A DNA stretch of 64,000 bases from Actinomycetes bacterium (lineage in GTDB: Bacteria; Actinomycetota; Actinomycetes; Actinomycetales; Microbacteriaceae). Position numbers and translations under genes: made by a program. Positions 52,343-60,185 of the stretch are shown piece by piece (position 1 is the stretch's first letter; each line of letters opens with the position of its first letter). The stretch lies in the NCBI GenBank assembly GCA_029777095.1, contig JAKOTS010000032.1:62001-126000 (forward strand). The letters are read 5' to 3'. The notes under the pieces were generated by a model. That model was given only the letters and a program-made list of their open reading frames with translations. It ran no database searches and had not been told where the DNA came from.

Positions 52343-53217
52343 GTGAACTGACACTGGTGCGCCCCAAGAAAAACGCCGCACAGCGCATCCTGGCGGTGTT
52401 CAACTCGAGCATCGTCAACGTCGTGCTCCTGATCGTCGCCGTGTTCTGGCTTGTGCCGACCGTGGGCCTGTTCTTCACCTCGCTGCGCACCTCGGGCGAT
52501 ATTGCGGCGAGCGGCTGGTGGACCGTCTTCACGGCGCCGGCGCAACTCACGATCGAGAACTACGCCAACCTGCTGTCGAACCCGACGATCACCGGTTCGT
52601 TCTGGAACACGATCGTGATCGCGGTGCCCACGACGATTCTTGTCGTCATGCTTGGTGCGATCGCCGCCTACGGGTTCGCGTTCCTCCACTTTCCTGGCCG
52701 CGACTGGTTGCTGATCGTTGTGATCATCCTGCTCGCCGTGCCGCTCCAGGTGGCGCTCATCCCGCTCGCCCGGCTCTTTGGCACACTCGGGATCTTCGGC
52801 AGCGTGTTTGGCGTGATCCTGTTTCACACTGCTTTCGGGCTTCCGTTCGCGATCTTCCTGCTGCGCAACTTCTTCACGCAGGTGCCCACCGAGCTGCTCG
52901 AAGCCGCGCGCATTGATGGGGCTGGCGACTGGCGGATCTTCTTCCGGGTGATCTTGCCGCTCGGTCTCCCCGCCATCGCCTCGCTCGCGATCTTCCAGTT
53001 CTTGTGGACCTGGAATGACATGCTCGTCGCGCTCATCTTTACGAACTCCGAGTCGCAACCGTTGACGGTGGCGATCCAATCGCAGCTGCGGCAATATGGC
53101 GCGAACCTCGATGTGCTCTCGACGGGCGCGTTCGTATCGATGATCGTGCCGCTCATCGTGTTCTTCGCGTTCCAGCGATACTTCGTGCAGGCGCTGCTGG
53201 CGGGTTCGCAGAAGTAG
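52339..53217 (+). CDS. Carbohydrate ABC transporter permease (MalG-type)
   Basis: A 292-aa six-helix permease of the MalG type and partner of the upstream protein. Its EAA loop reads ELLEAARIDGAGDWRIFFRVILPLG near residues 187-211, and the C-terminus ends in FVQALLAGSQK, typical of the group. The start overlaps the previous stop (ATGA). It has normal length, with no inserted domain. No ATPase gene is present in the operon, so a shared MsiK-type ATPase encoded elsewhere is expected. Confidence 0.92.
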   Translation: MSELTLVRPKKNAAQRILAVFNSSIVNVVLLIVAVFWLVPTVGLFFTSLRTSGDIAASGWWTVFTAPAQLTIENYANLLSNPTITGSFWNTIVIAVPTTILVVMLGAIAAYGFAFLHFPGRDWLLIVVIILLAVPLQVALIPLARLFGTLGIFGSVFGVILFHTAFGLPFAIFLLRNFFTQVPTELLEAARIDGAGDWRIFFRVILPLGLPAIASLAIFQFLWTWNDMLVALIFTNSESQPLTVAIQSQLRQYGANLDVLSTGAFVSMIVPLIVFFAFQRYFVQALLAGSQK

Positions 53218-53237
53218 GGCGGATCAGCGGACGTGGG

Positions 53238-53993
53238 CTAGGAGCATCCGAGCCGCAGGAGCGAAGCCTGCATGGCATCGAGTTCGAACTGTTGCACCTC
53301 GTTCATCGCTCCGGCGACCGCCCTCACGCGGGGGTTGGTGCCGAGCTCGAGCACGGCATCGAGCATCTCGATGCCGCCAACGTGGTGCCGAATCATGAGC
53401 GTGAGAAAGAGGCAGTCGGCTTCGGTGCCGGTTGCCGCCGACAGTCGCTCGAGCTGTGCAGGGCTGGCCATGCCCATCGCTTCGTAGAGCTCGGTTTCGG
53501 GCTGGGGCGTCGCCGCGGGCTCTGCCGCGTGAGCGCCGTGCCCACCGGCAGCGCCTTCGGAGTCCGGGGTGCCGTGGCCCATCCATGCCATAAGCGGGTC
53601 GCCGCGCTGGGGGAGTCCCCAGTTCACGAGCCACGAGTACATCTCGCCGATCTGTGCCGACTGCGCGGTGGCCATGTCGTACGCCATCATCCGAATCTCT
53701 TCGTCTTCGGTCTTGCGATAGATCTCCATCGCCATGTCGACCGCCTGCGCGTGGTGCAGTTGCATATCGCGCGCGAAGCCGGCCTCCGGGCTGTGGGTGC
53801 CGGGCAGCGGTGCAACGCTCTGCGACGCGTGGGTGTCGAACGCCGTGAATCGGCCGATACCGAACGCTAGTGCGGCGGCGGCGAGCACGGCGAGGGCGGG
53901 GATCAGCCAGCGGGGTGTGCGGCGCGGGGCGGCGGCATCCGCAGCGCCTTCGGGTTGCATCTCGCGCGCCGAATCAGCGCCGACCGGGGCCAT
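53238..53993 (-). CDS. DUF305 family membrane-anchored protein
   Basis: A 251-aa protein with one N-terminal transmembrane segment (LIPALAVLAAAALAFGIG, near residue 30-47) and an extracellular DUF305 domain. The domain shows the paired helices with MQLHHAQAVDMA and LMIRHHVGGIEML, whose His and Met residues resemble metal-binding four-helix bundles. Between them is a His/Gly-rich insertion (MGHGTP, GGHGAHAAE). The family is often near copper-handling genes, but a function has not been established. The start overlaps the upstream DUF3105 gene by 20 bp, so they are coupled. Confidence 0.85.
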   Translation of the reverse strand: MAPVGADSAREMQPEGAADAAAPRRTPRWLIPALAVLAAAALAFGIGRFTAFDTHASQSVAPLPGTHSPEAGFARDMQLHHAQAVDMAMEIYRKTEDEEIRMMAYDMATAQSAQIGEMYSWLVNWGLPQRGDPLMAWMGHGTPDSEGAAGGHGAHAAEPAATPQPETELYEAMGMASPAQLERLSAATGTEADCLFLTLMIRHHVGGIEMLDAVLELGTNPRVRAVAGAMNEVQQFELDAMQASLLRLGCS

Positions 53994-54702
53994 CGATGGC
54001 CCCGGTGCAGGCGGAGGTCGGCTCGGGGACGTTCTGGTTGCGCCAGTACTCCTCGAGGAACTCTTCGATGCGGGGGTCGGCCACCGAGTCGAGTTTCAGC
54101 TGCGCGTTCCAAGCGCTCAACACGAGGGGGCTGTCGAGGCCTTCGAACGGCGAGACCACGATGTATGTCGAGGGCAATTTGGCTTCGATGGATGCCAGTG
54201 CCTCGGCGTCGACCCGCTTCGCGTCGTAGGTGACCCACACGGCGCCATGCTCCTGCGAGTGCACGGCCAGCTCGTTCTCTTGCGGTTCGGTGTAGACGCC
54301 GCAGTTGAGCCAGGCGTTGAAGTGATTGCCGCCAGCGGGGGGCGTCTGTGGGTACTCGACGCGCTCGCTGACGTGCTGATTGCCGTTGTCGAACGTTTCG
54401 ACGCCCTCGATCTTTGCGCCGGTTCCGCCGATGTCGTAGGTCGCCTCGGGCGGTGGCTTCGGGGCGAACACGAACGACGCGATCACCACGCCGACAATTG
54501 CGAGCGCCGCGACGGTGCCGCCGGTCCACCACGCGACCTTGCGCCGCTGCCGCGAGGCGAGCATGCGTTGGTGCTGGGCGGCCTCGGCCTTGCGATCTTC
54601 CTTGTGTTGCTGCGCCGCGTGCTGGTTCAGCCGCGCCTGGGTGGCGGGGTTGCCGCTCGTGCGGTTCTTACGGTTGTTGCCCTGGGGCTGTGTCGGGGTC
54701 AT
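53974..54702 (-). CDS. DUF3105 family membrane-anchored protein
   Basis: A 242-aa protein. A basic cytoplasmic N-terminus (about 60 residues, Gln/Arg/Lys-rich) precedes one transmembrane segment (WWTGGTVAALAIVGVVIASFVF) and an extracellular DUF3105 domain. Conserved elements are YPQTPPAGGNHFNAWLNCGVYTEP, where the Cys and His may bind metal, and VHSQEHGAVWVTYD. The ATG at 54702 is used because longer frames extend into the promoter region. DUF305 and DUF3105 genes are often paired in actinobacteria, and no role is established. Confidence 0.84.
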   Translation of the reverse strand: MTPTQPQGNNRKNRTSGNPATQARLNQHAAQQHKEDRKAEAAQHQRMLASRQRRKVAWWTGGTVAALAIVGVVIASFVFAPKPPPEATYDIGGTGAKIEGVETFDNGNQHVSERVEYPQTPPAGGNHFNAWLNCGVYTEPQENELAVHSQEHGAVWVTYDAKRVDAEALASIEAKLPSTYIVVSPFEGLDSPLVLSAWNAQLKLDSVADPRIEEFLEEYWRNQNVPEPTSACTGAIDGPGRR

Positions 54703-54903
54703 GTGTGTGATCTCGGCTCGGGGTGTGCCGGTTGCCGGCACCTGCTGCAACCCTATGCGGGCACGACTGGGGCGGGGCTGAGAACCGTGCACTGGGTGGG
54801 GATGCCGGGGCCCGGGGCCGCGTCTAGTTCGGCGATGCACCCGACGGTAGAATCATGCAGACGCTTTGCCACCCGAATCGAAAGATTCTTCTGTTAGGTC
54901 GCC

Positions 54904-56268
54904 GTGACGAACACGCCCCGCACGCCCACGAATTCTGCTGACGGCACCGGTGCCGTGGGCCCGACGGGCGAGGCTGGGCAGCGCCATCCGGCCACCGGCG
55001 CGATCCGGTCCCTCGGCCCGAATCCCGCAACCGCGCCCATCATGCTGCACCCTGGCGACAGCATTTCTCGTCGCACTCGCGTGCTCTACATTCTCGTGCT
55101 CGGGGCGCTCACGGCGCTGGGCCCGTTCACGATCGATCTCTACCTGCCCGCGTTCCCGATTCTCGAGCACGATTTCAACACGACGGCGTCGGCAATTCAG
55201 CTGACCCTGACCGGAACGATGATCGGATTCGGGCTCGGGCAGCTCGTGGTTGGCCCCTGGAGCGACAAGGTGGGCAGGCGCATCCCGCTGCTCACGACCA
55301 CCAGCGTGCACATCTTGGCAAGCATCGCCGCGGCAATCGCCCCGACGCTCGAGCTGCTGGCTGCCGCTCGCGTGGTGCAGGGCGCCGGAGCGGCGGCGGG
55401 CGGCGTCGTTGCCGTCGCGATCGTGCGCGACCTCTTCGGCGGCAAGCCCCTCGTGCTGATGCTTTCGCGGCTCGCGCTTGTGTCGGGCGTCGCGCCAGTG
55501 ATCGCTCCGCTGATCGGCTCGGGGCTCCTGTTGATCACCGACTGGCGCGGGATCTTCCTCGTGCTTGCGATCTATGGCACGGCGATGCTCGCGAGCGCAA
55601 TCTTCCTGGTGCCCGAGACGCTACCGAAGGAGCGGCGCCAGGAACGCGGTTCGACGACGGTCTGGCAACGCTACCGAAACGTGCTCAGCGACCGGGTCTT
55701 CCTCGGGCTTCTCGTGATCGGCTCGATGACCTTCAGCGGACTGTTCTCGTACCTCTCGGCGTCGTCATTCCTGTTTCAAGAGACCTATGGCTTCGATCCG
55801 CAACAGTACGGCGTGCTGTTCGCGGTCAATTCGCTCGGTGTGGTGCTCGGTGTGCAGACCGCCTCCCGCCTCGCCGCGCGCTTCGGCCCGCAGTGGGTGA
55901 TGGCGTATTCGACCGCTGGGTTGTTTGTCTTCGGCTCGATGATTTACGTCTTCTCGCTGCTCGACCTCGGGCTGTGGGGCACGCTCGTGCCGCTGTTCTT
56001 GTTCATCACCTCGTGCGGATTCACGTTCCCCTGCGTGCAGGTGCTCGCCCTCGACCGGCACGGCCGTGAGGCGGGCACGGCAGCGTCGTTGACGGGTGCG
56101 GCAAACTTCTCGATCGCCGGGCTCGTCTCGCCGGTGGTCGGCCTGGTGTCGCAGGGCGGCATCACCGCGGGCACGATGTCGGTCGTGATGGCCGGGTGCG
56201 CGGTGCTCGCCGTGCTCGCGCTCTGGTTCATCGTGCGCCCGAAAACTATCGGTCAACTCTCGCCGTAG
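54904..56268 (+). CDS. Bcr/CflA-family MFS multidrug exporter
   Basis: A 454-aa, 12-helix exporter. TALGPFTIDLYLPAFPIL marks the Bcr/CflA branch, followed by motif A (GPWSDKVGRRIPLL) and the VVQGAGAAAGGVVAVAIVRDLF segment. The first 55 residues are a hydrophilic Thr/Gly/Ala extension. Start is a GTG with AGG close by. It may be cotranscribed with the PAP2 gene that begins 19 bp after its stop. Confidence 0.88.
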   Translation: MTNTPRTPTNSADGTGAVGPTGEAGQRHPATGAIRSLGPNPATAPIMLHPGDSISRRTRVLYILVLGALTALGPFTIDLYLPAFPILEHDFNTTASAIQLTLTGTMIGFGLGQLVVGPWSDKVGRRIPLLTTTSVHILASIAAAIAPTLELLAAARVVQGAGAAAGGVVAVAIVRDLFGGKPLVLMLSRLALVSGVAPVIAPLIGSGLLLITDWRGIFLVLAIYGTAMLASAIFLVPETLPKERRQERGSTTVWQRYRNVLSDRVFLGLLVIGSMTFSGLFSYLSASSFLFQETYGFDPQQYGVLFAVNSLGVVLGVQTASRLAARFGPQWVMAYSTAGLFVFGSMIYVFSLLDLGLWGTLVPLFLFITSCGFTFPCVQVLALDRHGREAGTAASLTGAANFSIAGLVSPVVGLVSQGGITAGTMSVVMAGCAVLAVLALWFIVRPKTIGQLSP

Positions 56269-56286
56269 CACTGCCACACTGGGCTG

Positions 56287-56970
56287 GTGACGATCGAAAT
56301 GGATGCCTCGCTCTTGCGACCGCTCGTACGTCAGCGACTGATCCTCGGCGGCGTGCTCCTCGCCCTGGGCATCTCGCTCGGCGTCACGATCGCGCTCGCC
56401 GCGGGCAACGCCCCGCTCCCGGTTGACCGGGGGTGGATGGACGAGATGCTGACGATCCGCACAAGCGTCTTGCTCGGATTCGGATACGCGATGAACTGGA
56501 TCGGCGGCGGCTGGTTCTCGGTGGTTGGGCTCCCGGTGATCATCCTGGCGCTGTTGTGGCTGCGTGGTCACCGCTGGGGCGCCGTGTTCTTCGCGGTCTC
56601 CGCCCTTGTAAGTGTTGGTGTGGTGCAGGTACTCAAGCGGAGCTTCGAGCGCCCCCGCCCGCTCGAGATCCTGACCGCGTCAGATGCGGGTTCATTCCCC
56701 TCCGGGCATACGGCAAACGCGGCGACGATCGCCGTGGTGTTGTTCATCATTTTTCCCCGGGTGTGGGTGGCGATCGCGGGGGCTGTGTGGGTGTTGCTCA
56801 TGGCGTTCAGTCGCACGCTGATGGGCGCACACTGGGCGAGCGACACCGTCGGCGGAGCGCTCATCGGGGCCGGCGTCGTGCTGTTGGTGGCCGCGGCCTT
56901 TGCGGTGCCGCTTTCACGAGAGCGGATGCTTCTGCCCAAACCACGTGATCAGGAACTGCCCGCTCGCTAG
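56287..56970 (+). CDS. PAP2 family phosphatase
   Basis: A 227-aa membrane phosphatase with six hydrophobic segments. The three catalytic motifs are complete: KRSFERPRP near residue 117, PSGH near residue 138, and SRTLMGAHWASDTVGG near residue 178. Members act on undecaprenyl pyrophosphate, phosphatidic acid or phosphatidylglycerol phosphate at the outer membrane face. The GTG start follows the exporter stop closely, and the DUF853 gene starts 10 bp after its own stop. Confidence 0.9.
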   Translation: MTIEMDASLLRPLVRQRLILGGVLLALGISLGVTIALAAGNAPLPVDRGWMDEMLTIRTSVLLGFGYAMNWIGGGWFSVVGLPVIILALLWLRGHRWGAVFFAVSALVSVGVVQVLKRSFERPRPLEILTASDAGSFPSGHTANAATIAVVLFIIFPRVWVAIAGAVWVLLMAFSRTLMGAHWASDTVGGALIGAGVVLLVAAAFAVPLSRERMLLPKPRDQELPAR

Positions 56971-56979
56971 GCTGACGCC

Positions 56980-58926
56980 ATGAGCGACTCGGGCACGAAC
57001 GCAGATCCCACGACTGGCACCACCGGCACCGGTGCGGCCGACGCAGAACTTGCGCGGCTGCGCGCTGTCGCGGCCCAGGCCGAGGCCGACCTTGCGGCGG
57101 CGCAGGCCGCCGCCGCGCTTGCCGAGGCGCGTGCGCAGCTCGCGGCCGCCGAGGCGCAGGCCGCCGCGGGGGTTGCGGCATCCGCGCCCGCATCCGCACC
57201 GGCACCGGCACCGGCATCGGCATCCGCATCCGCAGCCGAGACGCCGGCGGCGCCGGCCGACCCGCCTCCGGCCCCCGCGGCGTCCGCCGTTGCGGGGCCG
57301 CTCACCGATGCGCAGGTCGCCGCGGTGGTCGCCGGCTACACGTTTGACGGTGAGACGCTCGACGTCGGGGCGCTGGTCAACACCGACCCGATCCCTGGGG
57401 CGCAGGTGCGGATCCCGCTCGCAATGATGAATCGGCACGGGCTCGTCGCGGGCGCCACAGGCACGGGCAAGACCCGCACGTTGCAGGGGCTCGCCGAACA
57501 ACTCGCCGCCAAGGGCGTCCCGGTCTTCGCGGCCGATATCAAGGGTGATCTCTCGGGCGTTGCGACGCCCGGTGAGGCGAACGAGAAGTTGTTGGCTCGC
57601 ACCCGGGCGATCGGGCAGGAGTGGAAGCCAGAGGCATCCGTCACCGAGTATTTCGCGCTCGGCGGCATTGGCAAGGGCGTTCCCGTGCGGGCGACGATCA
57701 CGGGTTTCGGGCCGATGTTGCTCTCGAAGGTGCTGGGGCTGAACTCGACGCAGGAGTCGAGCCTTGGACTGGTGTTTCACTACGCGGATCGGGAGGGGCT
57801 CGCGCTTGTTGATCTCAGCGACCTGCGTGCGGTGCTCACGTACCTCACGAGCGATGAGGGGCGCGCCGAGTTGGAGGGCCTCGGGGGCCTGTCGAAGGCG
57901 ACGGTTGGTGTGATCCTGCGCGAGCTCATCGCATTTGCCGACCAGGGCGCCGACGTGTTTTTTGGGGAGCCCGAGATCGATGTGAGCGACTTCTTGCGGG
58001 TCGCCGCCGACGGTCGCGGCATCATCAGCCTGCTCGAGGTGCCCGGCGTTGCCGACAAACCCGCGCTGTTTTCGACGTTCCTCATGTGGCTGCTTGCCGA
58101 ACTCTTCGAGGTGTTGCCCGAGGTCGGCGACCTCGACAAACCGAAGCTCGTGTTCTTCTTCGACGAGGCACACCTGCTGTTTCGGGATGCCTCGAAAGAC
58201 TTCATCGCTGCAATCACCCAGACCGTCCGGCTCATTCGTTCGAAGGGCGTCGGCGTGTTTTTCGTCACGCAGACGCCGAAGGATGTGCCGAGCGATGTGC
58301 TCGCGCAGCTCGGCTCGAGGGTGCAGCACGCCCTGCGCGCGTTTACGCCAGACGATGCGAAAGCCCTGCGCGCGACGGTCGGGACGTATCCCAAGAGCGG
58401 GTATGACCTCGATCAGGCCCTGCAACAGCTTGGGACGGGCGAGGCAATCGTCACCGTGATGAGCGAGAAGGGGGCTCCGACGCCGGTCGCTTGGACGCGC
58501 ATGCGTGCACCGCAGGGGCTCATGTCGCCCACACCGGATGCGCAGATCGAAGCGGCGGTCGCGGCATCCGCACTGTTGCCAAGATATGGGACGGCGATCG
58601 ATCGCGAGTCGGCGCGCGAAATCCTGACCGTGCGGATGAACGCCGCGACCGCCGCAGCTGAGGCTGCGACAGCGGCGCTCGAGAAGGCGAAGGTCGATGC
58701 CGAGCTCGCGAAGCAACAGGCGGCAATCGATAAGGCCGCGGCGGCCGCCGACAAGAAGGCGCAGGCCGAGTATCAGCGGCTACTGAAGCAGACCCAGGGC
58801 ACCTCGCGCACGACCACGTCGCGCACCTCGCAGCGCTCGCCGCTCGAGCAGGTGTTGGGCGCGAAGAGCACGCAGACCCTGCTCAACGGTGTGATCCGCG
58901 GGCTGTTTGGCAACGGTCGGCGCTAG
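56980..58926 (+). CDS. HerA-like ATPase, DUF853 family
   Basis: A 648-aa P-loop ATPase. After an Ala-rich predicted coiled coil (residues 22-60) and an Ala/Pro/Ser linker (65-108), the core begins near residue 150. Walker A is GATGTGKT, the family peptide FAADIKGDLSG follows, and Walker B is LVFFFDEAH. The FFVTQTPKDVP segment is the likely sensor. The C-terminus is another coiled coil (KAKVDAELAKQQAAIDKAAAAADKK) near 565-605. DUF853 proteins are related to HerA/FtsK motors, but no partner NurA nuclease is here. Its stop overlaps the HNH gene stop by 4 bp. Confidence 0.9.
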   Translation: MSDSGTNADPTTGTTGTGAADAELARLRAVAAQAEADLAAAQAAAALAEARAQLAAAEAQAAAGVAASAPASAPAPAPASASASAAETPAAPADPPPAPAASAVAGPLTDAQVAAVVAGYTFDGETLDVGALVNTDPIPGAQVRIPLAMMNRHGLVAGATGTGKTRTLQGLAEQLAAKGVPVFAADIKGDLSGVATPGEANEKLLARTRAIGQEWKPEASVTEYFALGGIGKGVPVRATITGFGPMLLSKVLGLNSTQESSLGLVFHYADREGLALVDLSDLRAVLTYLTSDEGRAELEGLGGLSKATVGVILRELIAFADQGADVFFGEPEIDVSDFLRVAADGRGIISLLEVPGVADKPALFSTFLMWLLAELFEVLPEVGDLDKPKLVFFFDEAHLLFRDASKDFIAAITQTVRLIRSKGVGVFFVTQTPKDVPSDVLAQLGSRVQHALRAFTPDDAKALRATVGTYPKSGYDLDQALQQLGTGEAIVTVMSEKGAPTPVAWTRMRAPQGLMSPTPDAQIEAAVAASALLPRYGTAIDRESAREILTVRMNAATAAAEAATAALEKAKVDAELAKQQAAIDKAAAAADKKAQAEYQRLLKQTQGTSRTTTSRTSQRSPLEQVLGAKSTQTLLNGVIRGLFGNGRR

Positions 58927-59315
58927 TTGATTGGGGATGCCGCGGGGTCGGGGGTCGCGGGGCCTTCGGCCAGCGCGAGCGTGATTTCACGAAAGCGCAG
59001 CAAGAATGTCGGTTCGTCGAGCTTTTTGCGGCGCATCCACCCGGTGACTTCACCGTTCGATTTGCTCGCGTTGCATGACCGGCATGCGGGCACCACGTTG
59101 GTGAGCGTGTAGCGGCCGCCGCGCGAGATGGGCTGCACGCAATCCTTTTGGAGCGTGCTGGTGAGCGAGGTTTCGAGCTCGCCGCAGTAGGCGCATCCGC
59201 CCCAATGGGAGCAGAGAGCTGCCCATTCCTGCGCGGTGAGGTCGTTATCGGCGGCCGCGACCCGGCGTGCGCGACGGCGCGACGCTCGTGCCTTGCGGCT
59301 CTGGTTGATCGCCAT
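58923..59315 (-). CDS. Small HNH-motif protein with Asp-Cys in place of Asp-His
   Basis: A 130-aa protein. Two zinc-binding CxxC pairs (CAYCGE near residue 41 and CRSCNASK near 78) frame a beta-beta-alpha metal motif: QKDCVQPISRGGRYTLTNVV. HNH nucleases normally read DH at the first position; here the codon is TGC, giving DC. The NVVPAC and CN-x-SK parts are intact. The basic N-terminus (RKARASRRRARR) should bind nucleic acid. It is third in a tight minus-strand operon with the two genes upstream, sharing one base with the regulator stop. Confidence 0.82.
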   Translation of the reverse strand: MAINQSRKARASRRRARRVAAADNDLTAQEWAALCSHWGGCAYCGELETSLTSTLQKDCVQPISRGGRYTLTNVVPACRSCNASKSNGEVTGWMRRKKLDEPTFLLRFREITLALAEGPATPDPAASPIN

Positions 59316-59635
59316 CACGCGGTGCCAGTTGGTTCGCCGAAGTCGGCTCCGGCGAGGAGCGCTTCGAGCGCCTGGCGGTGGGCCAGATAGGCCGCGCGGC
59401 CCTCCTTTGTGATGTGAAATCGGGTGGTGCTTCCGCGCCCCCGGCCGGATTTTGTGATGTAGATATAGCCGGCTTCGAACAGGGCTGTTGCCTGCTTCGA
59501 CAGGTCGGAGTCGCTCACGCGGAGCGTGTCGCGCACGAAGGCGAAGTCGGCGTCTTGCGCGTGGGCGAGGAGCGCCATGAAGGCGAGCCGTTTGGGTGCG
59601 TGGATTGTCGGGTTGAGGCCGAAGCTCGCGTTCAT
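59315..59635 (-). CDS. Small winged-helix regulator (MarR/DUF2087-like, HTH_27 type)
   Basis: A 106-aa DNA-binding protein. The segment PKRLAFMALLAHAQDADFAFV and the recognition part LRVSDSDLSKQATALFEAG are followed by a wing YITKSGRGRGSTTRFHIT. It corresponds to the short, single-domain regulators that dimerise and need no ligand domain. The ATG overlaps the stop of the upstream membrane-protein gene (ATGA), so the two are made together. Repeats over the operon start probably serve it. Confidence 0.87.
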   Translation of the reverse strand: MNASFGLNPTIHAPKRLAFMALLAHAQDADFAFVRDTLRVSDSDLSKQATALFEAGYIYITKSGRGRGSTTRFHITKEGRAAYLAHRQALEALLAGADFGEPTGTA

Positions 59636-60099
59636 GCCAGTCGTGCCCGGACTCGTGCGGCTGCGCGCTCGTAGGCGGCACCGAACCACATGATGCCGCC
59701 GAATGCCAGGAGAAAGCTCGCGGGAAGACTCACGTAGATGGGGGCCAAAAGGGCGAGCGCGCCGATGCCGATGGCCACGACGACCGCGCCGGTGAAGTAC
59801 CAGCGATAGACGCCGCGCAGCTCGCGCGGAGCCTTGCCGCGCGGCATCGTGCCGCGGCGCCTTCGCTGGTCGAACACGATGTACAGGGCGATGAGCGTAA
59901 TCGCGAGGCTCGGGAGCGCGCCCCACGTCGTCTTGCCGGCGAACGCCCCGATTGTCTGCGTGAAGACGAGCACCAACAGTGGGCCGATGAACCCGACGAG
60001 CACCGGATACCACCACGGATCCTTCGGGTAAATCACATACGGAGCAGCGGCCGCGCGCTCGGCCTCGAGCAGCTGTTCGCGGATCTCATTGCTTTCCAT
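59632..60099 (-). CDS. Four-helix membrane protein, function unknown, cotranscribed with small regulator
   Basis: A 155-aa protein that I do not recognise by name. Four hydrophobic segments appear (about residues 30-50, 57-76, 98-117 and 122-141). The N-terminus is short and acidic, and a basic RRRRGTMPRGK loop lies between helices 2 and 3. A membrane protein followed by a short winged-helix regulator is a recurring actinobacterial and firmicute pair. No substrate or role is known. Its start codon lies inside a 7-bp-arm palindrome (60091-60109). Confidence 0.78.
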   Translation of the reverse strand: MESNEIREQLLEAERAAAAPYVIYPKDPWWYPVLVGFIGPLLVLVFTQTIGAFAGKTTWGALPSLAITLIALYIVFDQRRRRGTMPRGKAPRELRGVYRWYFTGAVVVAIGIGALALLAPIYVSLPASFLLAFGGIMWFGAAYERAAARVRARLA

Positions 60100-60127
60100 A
60101 GTGGAAAGCGTAGGCGATCACTTTCCA
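60091..60127. promoter_or_regulatory. CTTTCCA repeat cluster over the start of the membrane-protein/regulator operon
   Basis: GCTTTCC (60091-60097), GGAAAGC (60103-60109) and CTTTCCA (60121-60127) are alternating inverted half-sites. The first pair is a perfect palindrome whose loop includes the ATG. They are a likely autoregulatory operator, and they could also fold at the mRNA 5' end. Confidence 0.65.
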
Positions 60128-60185
60128 ATCCGTCAAGTAGTCGGGCGCCGACGGCCGTGCCGCGCCGCACCTTGGCGCCCGAAAG

